A stretch of DNA of 64,000 bases from Taeniopygia guttata (Eukaryota; Chordata; Aves; Passeriformes; Estrildidae), in NCBI RefSeq assembly GCF_048771995.1, contig NC_133030.1, positions 12,292,001 to 12,356,000 on the forward strand. The letters run 5' to 3'. Below are positions 28,201-40,344 of the stretch, piece after piece (position 1 is the stretch's first letter; each line of letters starts with the position of its first letter). The position numbers and the translations under genes are program-made. A model generated the notes under the pieces. It was not told where the DNA came from. It saw only the letters and a program-made list of their open reading frames with translations, and did no database searches.

Positions 28201-31200
28201 AAATCCCAACTTGGAAAAGGACACAGGAATAACAAGATACTTTCCATTTTTTGAAGTGTCAGCTTATGACACTTCACTTGTCTGTAGCAACAGCTCATTT
28301 ATAGATCAGATCTTGCTTTGACTCCTGTCTAAAAAAAAATCCATGTTCCTCTGAACTGTCCAGTCTCCTTCAAAAACTTAGGTTGATGTTTCTTGAGGTG
28401 ACTGAGCTGATCCAAGGATCAACTTTGTCTTTGATTCCTGCTCCTCTGTGTGTCCCTGGTTTGACATTTTGACCATTTCTCACAAATTCTCTCCTCTTTG
28501 TGTGGTTTGTGTGTGACCCAGATTGTCAATAGCTGTGGTGGCCCCGAGCTGGCCCGGTCTGTCCTCAGCCCACTGCTTTCTAAAGATGCCACTGATTTCC
28601 TGAGAGGACACCTGACACCCAAAGAGATTAACCTCTGGGATTCCCTGGGGGAAACATGGACCAGATCCAGGTGAGGACAGAACTGCCATTTCCCCAGGCT
28701 CCCAAGGCAGAGGGGATGCTTGGATGCCCTGATGCTCCTGCTTCTCCTTTGAGAGGGTGTTCTCAAAGACACATTCCTTGTGAATGTCACCTGATATTCC
28801 CACTTTTTGTCCTAGAGCTGAGTGGCCCCGAGATGCGAACATCCCCACCTACATCCCCAAATTCCGCAACGGTTGGGAACCACCCACAGAAATCTTCCGT
28901 GGAGCTCCCTGGGAAATAGACATCGGACACTTGCAAGAGGAGGTTAGTCCTGTGTCCCTGTGGATCTTCTCTTCTTTCTCCCTCCCCCTTTTCCAGAGAG
29001 ATGGAGCTGTGGGGGGTGTGGTGGTATGCAACAAGTAGTTGGCTCAAAACTCATTTGAAACTGGTCACTCCAGTTAAACACAGAAAGCAAATGAGGCTGG
29101 AAAAGGGCAGCAATAATCAGCCTCTCCCTGATCAAGGCAACAGGACCCTACAATGTCACTGAGCTCCAGGGACACAGGCTTCCCTGAAGAACATCTTGAC
29201 CAAAAGCTGCCAGGCCATGACTCATCTCCCACTATCCCTCTCCTTTTCTCCAGTTTTCCCCTTTCCCAGTAACACTGACTCCATGTCTGCCTTTCCAGCT
29301 CTCCTCGGCCAATGGATATCCTTACCGGAACTCCTCACTCAAGCGTGGCCAGACGGCTGAGCAGACACAGCCTGGGGATGCCTTCAAACAGAATGTCACT
29401 CCACATGGAAATAGGTAATGGATCTGCACCCTCGGAGCTTCAGCTCCTGCCTTGGAACCTCATGAACACACACGGACACATATGGTGATACTAGGAAGTT
29501 TGGGCATCCTGGAGACAACTCCCTGCCACTATTAATAGTCACCAAGACAAAATGAAGATCAGCTGAGGGATTATTCCTGTAAGCACTGTCTGCTGTTTAA
29601 CCCCCAGCAGCTCTGCAAGGAAAGGAATCCCAGGTGTTTTCCACCACAGGAGACAAAAATATTGACTGACTTCATCAGTCCATCCATAGGTCTTGTTTCC
29701 CAACATTAGCCCAACCAAAGTGACCTTAAGGATCAGGTGCCAAAGATGCTGCACTGTGCTTTGGCTCTCCAATGTGTGGAGACGTTGGAATAATGGAATT
29801 ACAGAATGGACTGGGTGGGACACAACCTTAAAGACTACCCAGTTCCAATCCCCTGCCAGGGTCAGGGCCACCTTCCACTATCTCAGGTTGCTCCAGGCTC
29901 TGTCCAACCTGGCCTTGAACACTTCCTAGGATGGGGCAGCCACAGCTTTTCCTGTGCCAGGGCTGCCCCACCCTCATAGGGAAGGATTTCTTCCCAATAT
30001 ACCATCTAAACCCACCCTCTGACAGTGGGAAGCCATTCCCCCTTGTCCTGTCACTCCAGCCTTTTCCCCAAAGTCCCTCTCCAGCTCTCTTGGAGCCCCT
30101 TTAGGCACTGGAAAGGGCTCTACGGGCTCCCTGGAACTTTTTCTTCTCCAGGTTGAACATTCCCAGCTCTCCCAGCCTGTCTGTGTAATGCTCCAGCCCT
30201 TGGAGCACTTCCTGGTCCTTCCTAGCCTCCTCTGGACATCCTTGAGGATCTCTCCATTCATCCCAAAGCAACCAGAGGTTGCACAGACAGAAGCTGCCTA
30301 CAGGGGGAATCTGCCCTAAGGGAAGGACACACACAAACCTTGCCCTGCTGGAAACACAGGGCCAGGGAAGAGCAGCCCGAGCTCCCAGTGCTGCTGGAAA
30401 ACATTTCAGTTGAGGAAGGAGCTTTGTTTCACTGGAGACAGCAGCTCCCCCTTGGCTTTAGGCACAACCAAAGGCAAAACCACTTAATAGAGGCTGAATA
30501 AAACAATATATTCCAGTCCTGCCCACCTCTCCCCCAGGGAGCTGACAGGGTGCCAGGTTCTGACAACTCTTAATGAGACAGAATTCTAGAAAATGGAGAA
30601 AAACGCCTCCCCTTTCTTCAGAAGTCTTGGAAAGTTCACTTTCAAACCCAGAACCAACTAGGCCACCCTTTTGCCTCAGGTTTTTTTCCCAAGAGAAAGA
30701 CGACTCTTCCACCTTTCAACAGCTTCAATGCTCATTTTCCATCACCTGTTACTCCCTGGTACAAAACCTTCATCAAAGTACTTTTAGTTTGGAATTTAGA
30801 GGCTCCATCTGTTTCTTTGTTTACATAAGCTCACACCATGAAAATTGTCACATCTCTGAGTGTCACCAAACTCTTCCAGACTTCCACATGAATCTTCTGC
30901 TGTGACTTGACACATCACTTTGCAGGTATTTGAGTCAAGGTTTCAGCTGACCATCCACTTTTCTGTTACCAGCACAAGTCTGGGAAAAAAACCCTCAGGC
31001 CTGACTGTTTTTTCGTGGTTTTCTGTTCTAATCTAATCTAAAATATTTATAAGCTTTACTACAAGAATTCAAATCCACAGCAAAAGACCTTAAATCCAAT
31101 TGTATCAGCAAAATAACTTATTTTTCTCATTTACCCTGTCATTGGTCCTGGTAGGAACATCAAGTGGTAGAGATGTAGTGTGGAACAGGGAAAATACTAG

Positions 31201-34200
31201 GATAATTTCTCTTCTCCAATTTCCATTTTCTTGGCCTTGTAATTGGATGGGCCTCCACTAAATCTCCAGTTTTTCTCTCCTGCAGGAATTTTGAGGCCCA
31301 GGGAGCGGCCGTGCCCAGGAGATTTGCCAAAATCCGCTACGATTTCACTGCGCGAAATGCCAACGAGCTCTCAGTGCTGAAGGATGAAATCCTGGAGGTG
31401 CGTGACCACTCCTGGGAAAGGTGTGTCCCCTCCCCTTCCCAGGGGCAGGAGAGAGCTCAGGATACCAGCAAGCACCAACTCCATTTCCCTGCTGCTGTCT
31501 CAGCAGTGACACAGAGCTTTGCTGGGCTCTGTCACTTCCTCAGCTCAAACACATCGGTCCCATCTTAACCACAGTGAGGAGGGAGGACAACAACTCCCTG
31601 TCGTGCCCTGCTCATCCCCTGCTGGGTCTGTGTTCCATATTTCCCCTTCCCCCTCCACAAGGAATTTTTTACTCTGAAAAACATCTTTTTCATTACCTTT
31701 CTGTTCCTGCAGCTGGAGAATGTGGGACATGGGCTAACACTGATCTGTGACCTAGGGAAAAGGTTTCTGTGCAAAATGTATATTTTTAAAAATTTATTTA
31801 CTTATTTTAACACAAAAAGACAACAGAAACTCAGTCATTGGAAAAAAGATATCTGGAGAAACAGGGACATTACGTAGCAACTATGAGTTCTTCAGCACCC
31901 AGAGGCACTCTCCTCTTCATCCTTACGATAAATTCTGATGCCTTTCAGAAAAAGTTTCAATCCTGGATTACATCTGAGAGCAGCAGATCTAATCAGAGCT
32001 CCTGGCCTCAGTGATGTCCTTCTGGCAACTTCACCTTCTGGATGGTCCATCCCCACTATATACTGGTTGTGTATGCCTGAAATCCCATGTTCCCACTAGC
32101 AGATTTATTTTTGTCTCTCTCTCAGGTGTTGGAAGATAATAAGCAATGGTGGAAGTTGCTCAACCGGAGTGGACAGGCTGGTTACGTTCCATACAATATC
32201 TTGGATGTGGTGAAACTGGAAGAGCTTGAACAGGTCTGTAGTCAGGTGGTACCTGACTGGTACCAGCTGCAGGGCATAATCTGCCTCTGGGAATAATCTT
32301 GTCATCAGACCTCCCTGGATTTCTTAGGATACTATGCACAAGTCAGGATGAACCCTCAGAAGTAGAAAAAATCAGGAGATTCCTGAGTCTCCTATGATAA
32401 AACTCCCATTTTGCCATGATTGCCTTCCCAAATAAGACCTATCCTTCCCATTTGTGCAGCAGCCTCCTGTTTTCCAAATTTTTCCATGTCAAGATTTTTG
32501 TTGGGGGTTAAATTAAAGGACACTTCCCTCAGCCCAGTTCAGTTCAGCAGCAGGAACACATCACTCGAGCAGAGGCAGATGGAAACACCATCTAAGTGAG
32601 AATTAATACTGCAATTTGCACTACAGAAATGTGGAGCTGGAGTGTTCTAAACACCCTAGGGATGCATGGAATTGCTTCCCTATTTTAGTATTGCAGAGTT
32701 TGGACAAAACCAAAGGGGGCCCAACAGGCTTCTGGATAAATCCTTGCTAGTTTAATCAAAATGCCAAAAAACTTCCAGTCTGCTTCAGGCCCTTGGCAGT
32801 GGTCATGCTTCACATCCCACCTATGGAGCAGCGAGGCTTTGCCTTCCAATGGGATTGAACATGTTTAGCATGTCTAGGAATTCCCTCACACAAACTTCAG
32901 ACTTTGCCTTGGGTTCTTCATTCCCAGAAATTAACTTCTTCCATGCAGTTCCACCTGAGGTCTCATCAGCCTCACATCAACACTAGGGCAACACAGCAGT
33001 TTGTCCCTCAAATGAAAATGAAAAATGGCAGAAAAAAAATTATTACTTTTTTTTTCCTTCCCCCTTTCTAACCAGTCTAACCAGAGGTACAAAGGAGACC
33101 TGAGCCCCAGGGGCTATGGCCCATCCAGTCCAACTCACAAGTTGCCTGCCAGCTACGCAGGGGATAAGTGGGGCAGTGAGATGTTATCACGCAACTCTCC
33201 ACATGACGCCAAAGAACGTAAGTGTGTGTCCCACTCTGTGTTCCACGCTGGGGTCCCCTGGGTTTGGGTTCTCCGGGACCAGCCCTACTGCAGGGGCTCC
33301 CCTTCACCCTTCAGTGAGCAGAAATAGAAAAGCACCAGATCTGGAGGCCGTTGCAGGTAGGACAAGAGCCAAGAGAGCAGCCCTGGAGCTTGTGACACCT
33401 CCCAGGCTCTCAGACAGCCTGGGATGAGCAGGGTAATAAGTGATCACTCCATTCCTCCTTCCTCCTTCCTCCTCCTCCTCCCAAGGAGAGAATTTCCTTT
33501 CTCTTTCAAAACATTTAAGTGTGTCTAAGGAAGAGCTCAGGTCAGTCCCTTTCTCTCCTTTCCTTTTGCTCATATCCTGCCACACATGCAGTGCCTGCCT
33601 GGCTGTTTCCTTTCTGTAGTTCCACAGAATTCCCAGCCAAACAGGAGATCCACATCCCTCCTTCACCCTGTACATGTTGTGGGGGTCACAAAGAAGGAGA
33701 GAGACCAGGGGCCCCGCTCTCCTCACCCCTTATCCCACCCTGTCCACTCTTGGAAGCAGGAGTCCTTTTGGGACAATGGAAAGCCCTGCAATACAAGGAC
33801 ACGAATCTGTTCCTAACACCGAGTTATTCTCCACAATCCTCAGGAGTTTCACAGGGAAAGTGACACTGGATGAAGTGTCACTGGAGTTTTCCAGAATCAC
33901 AGGATGGCCTGGGATGGAAGGGACCTTCAAGCTCATTTCATCATGAATGTGTTCCTCACTCCCAGTTTGTGCTTCCTGCTACTTCTGTTCCGCTGTGGAG
34001 CAAAACCTGCAGCTCTGGGATCAGCAAATCACTGATTAGAAGTAGCAGAGAGCACTGAAAAGGTCTCAATCCCAACTGTGAATTGCAGATTCACATAGAT
34101 CTGTCCTTCCACATCAGGCAACAGCCAAGGGGTGATGGGAGGAAAATAAATGGCAACACAGGAGCACAGAAAAATGGGAACCACTTTTCTGGGCTGAATT

Positions 34201-35436
34201 TAAATAAAAATGCTGATCCACACCCCCATTTTCCTTCCAATTTCCCCACAAACACATTTAATGGGATTTTTGACTGAAGATTTTATTTCATTCCCTACCT
34301 GTTTCTACAGAACTTATTCACCAAATGGATGAGCTGAACGACGAGCTGCTAAAGAAGATCACAAACAATAAAATTCAGCCTCCTCACAGGAATTTCAAAG
34401 TGGAAAAGCCTCAGCAAGTTTTTGTGCCCCTCACCTTTGAATCCAGCACTGAAGAAGTCAAAGCCTGGCTGGAGGCCAAGTCATTCAGCAAAGAGTAAGA
34501 TTTGCTCTATTGCCACATGAAAAGCTCGTCCTTCCCTGGAGAAGGAGCTGGGGAGGCTGCTGGCACCATCTCACCTGGGACAAGTCACTGGGATTTACTC
34601 ACAGAGCCTGTGTTGTAAATTAGATTTCAACCCTATTAAATCCAGGCTCTATAACCAGGATTTTCAGAGCCCAAATTCACTCCCTTTCTTTCTTATAAAC
34701 ATTTTCTTGGAGAAAAATAATCAACAAACTAATGGCCTGAAATGCCACTTGAATCACAGCTGCCACCCTGGCACAGCCCCAGGGCCTGTGATACGATCCC
34801 AGTGCAGCTCCCAGCCTCCCGTCTCCCACTCCTCACCTCTGGCATGGGGCCACCTGCAGCACAACCATCATCTCCCCACTTTGTGTCTCCCCAGGACCGT
34901 GGAACACCTGGGCATCCTCACCGGAGCTCAGCTCTTCTCCCTCAACAGAGAGGAGCTGAAGAAGGTGTGTGGTGATGAGGGAAACAGAGTGTACAGCAAG
35001 ATCACGGTGGAGAAAAACCAGCTGGAGGTAAGTGTTTTTCTGGATAATTCCTGATGGAATGGGGGGCTGTACCAGCAGTGTCATATAGATCATTAAAGAG
35101 ACATTTTAAGAAACACAATGCGGGGGGAAAAAATGCAACCAAACCTACACAAGCAATAAAATACATGTAAGAATTCTGAAGTGTCTTTTAAGCTAAAAGG
35201 CCCCAAACCCATAAGATTCTCCTGTATCCACTAATTAATCTGCTTTTTACTGATATCACCAATCCCTTTGAAACGAGCTCTACTCCTACAGCATTCATTA
35301 AATACTGTCATTTAACTACAGCTTGAAATTCAAATCCAAACTTCCTGTTTTGTTTTCATTCCAGAAAAGCAGAGGGGAGTCAGAGCTCCAAGAAATCATG
35401 AAGCGCCGCCAGGAAAGGATTGATTCTGCTAATTAA
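7258..35436 (+). CDS. EPS8L2: EPS8-like protein 2, 20 coding exons, complete
   Basis: EPS8 family adaptor. Known members bind ABI1/SOS1-type complexes and actin, regulating Rac signalling and actin bundling; EPS8L2 is needed in hair-cell stereocilia. Coding exons: 7258-7301, 8338-8393, 18601-18665, 22732-22893, 23182-23331, 23458-23537, 23650-23789, 25202-25281, 25756-25882, 26231-26319, 27787-27861, 28522-28670, 28816-28942, 29299-29414, 31286-31397, 32126-32233, 33076-33217, 34311-34494, 34895-35027, 35365-35436. All joins are GT-AG and in phase, giving 2,211 nt and 736 residues plus TAA, close to the roughly 715 residues of the human protein. Order: PTB, linker with a Lys-rich patch (KKGKKNKKK), SH3, SAM-like tail. 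The start is the ATG 21 bases into an acceptor-bounded exon, and its first residues (MSHKGS, NPGATNG) match the family N-terminus. The paralogue call rests on remembered family sequence across the whole length. No frameshift or missing exon seen. Confidence 0.96.
16284..16520 (-). repeat. CR1 retroposon 3' fragment
   Basis: Read on the plus strand, this is the reverse of a CR1 3' end: GGTTGGAAGGGACCTTAAAG, then the 'cctgccaaggacagggacac' type segment, then 'ggcaacttgtgccagggcctca' and 'aagaacttcttcctaa'. CR1 is the dominant avian LINE and most copies are 5'-truncated like this one. It lies in the long intron 2 of EPS8L2, antisense to the gene. It is well diverged, so it is old. Confidence 0.88.
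18601..23537 (+). other. EPS8L2: EPS8L2 PTB-domain exons (coding exons 3-6)
   Basis: These four exons encode roughly residues 34-185. They start at QRKKYSNSN and run through [11 protein letters not shown], the stretch [12 protein letters not shown] and [12 protein letters not shown], ending in [10 protein letters not shown]. This is the phosphotyrosine-binding-like fold shared by EPS8 and its three relatives, which contacts membrane receptors and partners. The block is uninterrupted and the splice phases are 2, 0, 0 and 0 at the exon starts. The preceding intron (8394-18600) is the longest of the gene at about 10.2 kb, which is typical for first introns carrying regulatory sequence. Confidence 0.9.
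29786..30340 (-). repeat. CR1 retroposon 3' fragment, about 550 bp
   Basis: This intronic piece is the longest CR1 copy here. It contains the reverse-oriented 3' end (ACAGAATGGACTGGGTGGGA), the 'ttccactatctcaggttgctcc' segment, 'gaaggatttcttcccaatat' and the more internal 'tctccaggttgaacattcccagctctcccagcctg' segment, in the expected CR1 order. It lies antisense in EPS8L2 intron 14 (29415-31285). No open frame survives. Confidence 0.92.
31286..32233 (+). other. EPS8L2: EPS8L2 SH3-domain exons (coding exons 15-16)
   Basis: Two exons encode about residues 487-560. Visible SH3 hallmarks are the ALYDF-equivalent [13 protein letters not shown], the acidic RT-loop stretch [11 protein letters not shown], the WW pair in KQWWKL, and the GYVPYNIL end strand. 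EPS8-type SH3 domains are known for preferring PxxDY ligands such as those in ABI1. The intron splits the domain between DEILE and VLED, at a phase 0 boundary. All the key aromatic residues are present, so the domain should be functional. Confidence 0.93.
33885..33945 (-). repeat. Short CR1 3'-end fragment
   Basis: About 60 bases resemble only the extreme end of CR1 in reverse: AGAATCACAGGATGGCCTGG followed by GATGGAAGGGACCTTCAAGC. It sits in EPS8L2 intron 17. Confidence 0.7.
34311..35436 (+). other. EPS8L2: EPS8L2 C-terminal SAM-like actin-regulatory exons (18-20) and stop
   Basis: The last three coding exons supply about residues 608-736. They begin with an amphipathic helix ([12 protein letters not shown]) like the one that precedes the actin-binding effector region of EPS8 proteins. 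The SAM-like part follows ([33 protein letters not shown]) and then a charged terminal helix ending in [10 protein letters not shown]. The TAA stop is at 35434-35436. Candidate polyadenylation signals downstream are listed separately. Confidence 0.9.
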
Positions 35437-35879
35437 AGTCTCTCTGCTTTATTTCAGCTCTTAGCCCTAAGTAGTGCAGCAAAAAAGGGAATGAAAGCAA
35501 TTATTCCCGGCCCAGGCCGGAGGCAGCAGAGCTCCCCTTGGGGTCCAGCTGCCATCAGAGTGACAATTCCTTGAACACTGTTGGGAAGGGTTGACAATGA
35601 TACCATATCCCGCTGGGAAAGGTGTTTTAATTTTGCATGAAGTATTTTTTTTATAACTATATATTTTATACTGAAATTTTCCATGCATGCAATCAGAGCA
35701 GGATTCACACGGGGCTGGATGTACGACAAGGCTGCATTCAAAGACCCCCAAAGTTTTCTCTGAGGGCTGTCCCTGCTCCCACCCCTCGCTGGCAGAGCAG
35801 GCGTGGCACACAGTCAGGAGAGGCCAGCCCCAAGGCCTGGAGCCTGTCCCACAGGAATAAGGCTTTGGAGCCCTGCAGG

Positions 35880-36150
35880 GGTTTGGGTTTAAGGAAAGGA
35901 CATTGAAGCTCATCCTGTTCCATCCCCCATCGTGGGCAGGGACGCCTTTCACAAGGCCGAGTTGTTCAAATCCTGTCCAGCCTGGCCTTGGGCACTTCAG
36001 GGATGGGGAGTGACCTAAGGCAGCCCCATTTCCATTTCCTCCTCAGTGCAGGTGTCCCCTGCAGCCCAAGAGCACAGGCCCGGTGACAACTCCCTGTCCC
36101 CTCCTGTCCCCCCTCATTGGACAAGGCTGGAATGGCAACACGCATTCCCA
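35880..36150 (-). repeat. CR1 fragment, diverged
   Basis: The order of segments (ACATTGAAGCTCATCCTGTT, 'gggcagggacgcctttcac', 'gtccagcctggccttgggcacttcagggatgggg') follows a reversed CR1 3' end. It starts about 445 bases after the EPS8L2 stop, so it may form part of the 3' UTR. It is strongly diverged with small deletions. Confidence 0.75.
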
Positions 36151-36557
36151 AAGTCTGGCTGCTTCCTTAAATCCACAGACCAGTTAGTGCTGTCTCTGAG
36201 CAGCTGAAATGAGCTCTCAGGGCCTAGAAATGAGCAGGAGTGACACACAAAGGGATCTGAATGTGGACATGGGTGAGTTCCACCTGCCCACTGCTGCTGA
36301 TGGGCTCAGGGCAGCTGTGCAGCCCTTCCCTGGGCCGCTGATCCTGCACTGGAATGTTGTGGTGCTGCCAAACCCGGCCTCAGACCAGGAGAAGATAAGC
36401 CCTGACCATTTGCTCCCATCCCAGGCACACCCACAGCCCTTCCCAGGGTGTTGGTCACTCATCCCCACCTTCACGTTTCCACTGTAAAAAGTCAGCTGAA
36501 ATGATTCCCAAATAGCTGAAACCCTAAAGCATGCTGGGAAAGGCAGGTTTAACTCCA

Positions 36558-36563
36558 AATAAA
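36558..36563 (+). terminator. EPS8L2: Candidate poly(A) signal for EPS8L2
   Basis: AATAAA lies 1.1 kb after the stop codon, followed within 40-60 bases by T/GT-rich sequence. Using it would place a CR1 fragment (35.9-36.15 kb) inside the 3' UTR. A second AATAAA lies at 37,264-37,269 and could end a longer UTR. Neither is proven; RNA data would decide. Confidence 0.4.
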
Positions 36564-37263
36564 TGGGCACAAGAAAAACAAAAATCTAATTTAACGCAGG
36601 ATGTTGCTCTTGACTTCCTGTTGTCCTTCATGAAGTTATGTGCATTTGTATATAACAATCTGTAAATAGGGGGTGAGGAAAATCTCTCTCCCTAGAGGCA
36701 GATATAGTGATTATACTTCCAAAATTTACTCACAATTTCAAAACTCAAGCAAGCAGCATAGTTCCTGTCCACAGCAAGTTTGGCACATTGCTTTTCTATC
36801 TCTATAAGTGACAGACCAACCTGATTGCAAAGCAAACACAGCTCCAGAGCTGCCACAGCCAGGGACAGTTGGGTTTTCTCTCTCAGCACATGCTGAGTCT
36901 TTGCCCAAATTTGTGTTTGTCCTTGCACATTTAATGGAAAAAGCTTTAACACAGCATCTGGGGAACTTGTGTCTAAATCTGAGAGCACCAGTGCACCTCA
37001 GTTTTGGCTTTATTCTTAAGTGTCTCCAATGGATAATCTGTTTTCTTCATTTGAAAGAGGACACTGCTGGCACCAGCAGAATTAGGGTGCAGGCAGGGGG
37101 GGATCCTGGGTTTAGTCACAGCCTTGCTGGGATCCGAGAAGGGCACTCACCTTGTCAGGGAGGGATGAAGAGGACAATCCTCCTGAGAAGCCCTGGCTCT
37201 GGATTAGGTTGGAGAAGGGAAGCAGGATGGCAAGCACAGGAGGTGAAAAATTTCTACAATGAA

Positions 37264-37269
37264 AATAAA
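37264..37269 (+). terminator. EPS8L2: Alternative distal poly(A) signal for EPS8L2
   Basis: AATAAA within an A-rich run, followed by TGTTGAG. It would give a 3' UTR of about 1.85 kb. Sequence from here to about 38.1 kb shows no gene. Confidence 0.3.
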
Positions 37270-38189
37270 AACAAATGTTGAGCTAGGAAACACCCCACCT
37301 TCTAGTCCTGGGGTGTAGAGGAAGGCAAACCACAGGGAATTACAGTTACCTGGGATTTCAACAGGAGTGTACATGACAGCTCTGTAAAGCTGGGAGCCAC
37401 AGCAGCACTTCCTAAAACAGATATCTCAGCAGACCTTATTGCAGAGGTCACTTTTACAAATTTCATGCGACTGAGCTGTGCACCTGATCTGTTTGTACTG
37501 CCTGCAGACACTGCTATAAAGTACTGTACGTGATGTAACTGAGCGAAGGAGACAATGATATAACCATGCACTGTACAAGAGTTATTAAAATAGTTAAGTT
37601 ATACTTATAAACCCATCTCTGTCTCTTTTACTGGGTTTTCATAATGGTTTGTCACTGACAGTCTCAGAAACTCAGCAAAATGTCTGAAACCACACATTTC
37701 CTTTTGGGTTTGGGGACTGACATTCAACACGAAGGGTGTTATGGCCTGGATAGCTGTGTTTTAAAAACGGGCTAAGCATGACAAGGCTGTACAAAAGCAC
37801 ATTTGTGCCCATCTGGAAGGGGAATGACTGTGGCAGCTGTCCTAGGTGGAACAATATAAAAAGAGGGAACAGCATAAACTCCTGACTCAGGGCCTGTTAC
37901 ACAGATTGTCTGATTCCAGCCAAGAGCTGTCCTCAGTTTCAGGAGGCAAAAGTTTGTTTTTTCTTTCCCCCAATAATTAAGTTACTCAGTTGAAATAACT
38001 GGTAATGCCTTTTGTGGATGTTTTGAGGAGTTAAATTTCCAAGTAGGACCACACTAACAAGATCAGCTCCTCTACAGCCGAAATAGTTTAGGCAAACCAA
38101 GAGCCCAAAACAGCTGCCCTGCTGGGTCGGGGGCTCTCTCAGCGGCTGGAGCTGTGCCCGACATTTCGAAGCTCGCCACGACGGCAGGG

Positions 38190-38960
38190 GAGGGAGCGCA
38201 GAGCGCTGCGCTCCTGCAGCGGGGCAGCAGCGCTGCGGCTCCGAGCCGCCCCTCACGGCCGCCGCCCCTCACGGCCGCCGCCCCTCACGGCCGCCGCCCC
38301 TCACGGCCGCCGCCCCTCACGGCCGCCGCCCCTCACGGCCGCCGCCCCTCACGGCCGCCGCCCCTCACGGCCGCCGCCCCTCACGGCCGCCGCCCCTCAC
38401 GGCCGCCGCCCCTCACGGCCGCCGCCCCTCACGGCCGCCGCCCCTCACGGCCGCCGCCCCTCACGGCCGCCGCCCCTCACGGCCGCCGCCCCTCACGGCC
38501 GCCGCCCCTCAGCGCCGCCGCCCCTCAGCGCCGCCGCCCCTCAGCGCCGCCTCCCCTCAGCGCCGCCTCCCCTCAGCGCCGCCTCCCCTCAGCGCCGCCT
38601 CCCCTCAGCGCCGCCTCCCCTCAGCGCCGCCTCCCCTCAGCGCCGCCTCCCCTCAGGGCCTGCCCGCCGCCATCTTGCGGCGCCGGCGGCCATGAGGGAC
38701 GGGCGGCCTGGGGGCGGGTCGGGCGCCGTGCCGGCCGTGGGGAAGACCCCCGGGTGGTTCTGAGGACCCGCGACTCCGTGGCCGGGAGGTCCCGGGGCCG
38801 GCAGAGCCCCGGACAAGCTCTGCTGGGGACAATGGCGGCGTCAGGGTCGCCAAGGCGACCGCCCGGCCCGGGAGCAGCCAATCAGAGCCACTCTCCCTCC
38901 CGATGCCCCGCCCCGGCCCCCGGAGCAGCCAATCAGAACCGCTTGAGGACATGCACTCAG
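38190..38960. promoter_or_regulatory. CpG-island promoter with YY1-like and paired CCAAT elements
   Basis: This is a very GC- and CpG-rich island of about 0.75 kb. After the minisatellite comes GCCGCCATCTTGCGGC (38,668-38,683), which matches a YY1 site on the minus strand, where such sites usually lie just after the transcription start. At about 38,873-38,885 and 38,923-38,938 the phrase GGAGCAGCCAATCAGA occurs twice, giving two CCAAT boxes about 50 bases apart. The arrangement suits a start on the minus strand, heading toward the EPS8L2 3' end, or a bidirectional start. I cannot identify a gene on either side. In mammals EPS8L2 is followed by TALDO1, but I see no TALDO1 exon in this window. 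Confidence 0.65.
38245..38655. repeat. 16-bp GC-rich minisatellite, about 26 copies
   Basis: Head-to-tail 16-bp units. The left block repeats GCCGCCGCCCCTCACG about 17 times with almost no variation. A short middle block switches to CCTCAGCGCCGCCGCC (about 3 units), and the right block to CCTCAGCGCCGCCTCC (about 8 units). Because 16 is not a multiple of 3, the array stays open in every + frame and yields a meaningless repetitive 301-codon frame (38,154-39,059). The array directly abuts the YY1-like element of the CpG island. Confidence 0.97.
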
Positions 38961-40344
38961 TCTGAGAGAAATAATTTTGAAAAAAATTCAGCCTGCTGGA
39001 CAGTAAAATTCCAAATGAGTTGCATGATCCTAGCAATTCCAAGTACACTTCATGGATAAGCCACAAGAGGTTACAGGAAAACACCCAGCAGCACATCCAG
39101 GAAAACAACTTTGAATTAATGGATAAAATCATGGTTTATTTTCTTTTGTGCAGCACTGCATGTCTTTGATTTTAGGATTCCTAAAACTGTTACATTCTTG
39201 AAAACAGGCAAGTGTTGGCTAATTTATAGGCAAAATTTGTGATATAAAAATATTTGTGGTGTTATATATAGGGTAGATAACTGAGTTAGATACTCTGTAA
39301 TACATATTATATATATTTTAATATATGTGTACAAGTACGTATATTTTTTTATATTTTTTATATGTGCACATACAAATTTTACATCACACACTCTACCTGT
39401 CTGGGAGCCTTGCTGGTGAGCTCCCAACTTGTTCCTGAGGAAAACTTCAGGCAAAAGTTACTTGGTTTAACTGTTTTCTCTTTTTCTTAATCATTATCTT
39501 ACTCTGCTGGAATAACTAATAAAGCCAGTTGTAGATGTCTAGTTTCAAGTGGGACCAAGGAGCTTTTCTGCACAATCCAGAGTGGATTTTAAGAGATTTA
39601 TTAGTCCAGGAAGTGAGAAATAGGATTTTGAATGCTCCTGGGCAGTGAGTCTGGCCAGAGATCCGTCCTAACAGAGCAAAAACCCCATGGCCCAGGGTAT
39701 CCAGGGTTCTTGGAGGTGGAGAACTTAATGGCAGCAGCTGTGCCAGTTCAACTGATAACATAAATCAAATACTTTCCTAGAGGACTGTTTTTCCTTGATA
39801 TGTGTAATTACAGGCATACTTTTTACTCTCAAGTAAGTGAGGCTGAGGTTTTTTCCCTTAAAATTTAAGTGTCTAGGTTTTAGTTCAGCTCCCCTGGCCA
39901 GGAGCAGTGGGGTGAGTGTGGCAGTGGGTGAGGGCTGGAGCTGAGACTGCAGATTTCATCTGTGGCAGCAGCCTAGGGAAGGGATCAGACATCTCCTGGA
40001 ACTGCCCAGACTGCAGGAATTGAGGGGGAACTGACCTGCACAAGTAATTCAGGCTCCCACAGAAAGCTGCTGGGCCGTGGTTCCAGGCCAGGAGTGTCAG
40101 GAACATGGCATGTTCAGTGGTTAATTTCCTTGGAGCTCTTGGGATCAGGATGAAATGGTGTTCATGGCCCCTGGGAAAGCAGGGAGCAGGATCAGGGCTG
40201 TAACTGTGCCTCTTTCCTGCTCTCTGCAGGTCTTCCAGGATGCCCCGGAGTGCCCTGGCTCTTGACAGTTTAATCTGTGTGAAATCGCTTCCCGTGCTTG
40301 GCTCTGCAGCTTTCTGCAAGAAAGTATTAATTCCCTACTCTGGA

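Noticed and set aside
33455-33486. CCTCCTTCCTCC-type run as a microsatellite of interest
   Set aside because: Too short and imperfect; ordinary polypyrimidine sequence in an intron.
38154-39059. 301-codon open frame on the plus strand
   Set aside because: It is generated by the 16-bp minisatellite, which lacks stops in all + frames; the protein is a repeat of PLTAAAPHGRRPSR-like units with no domain.
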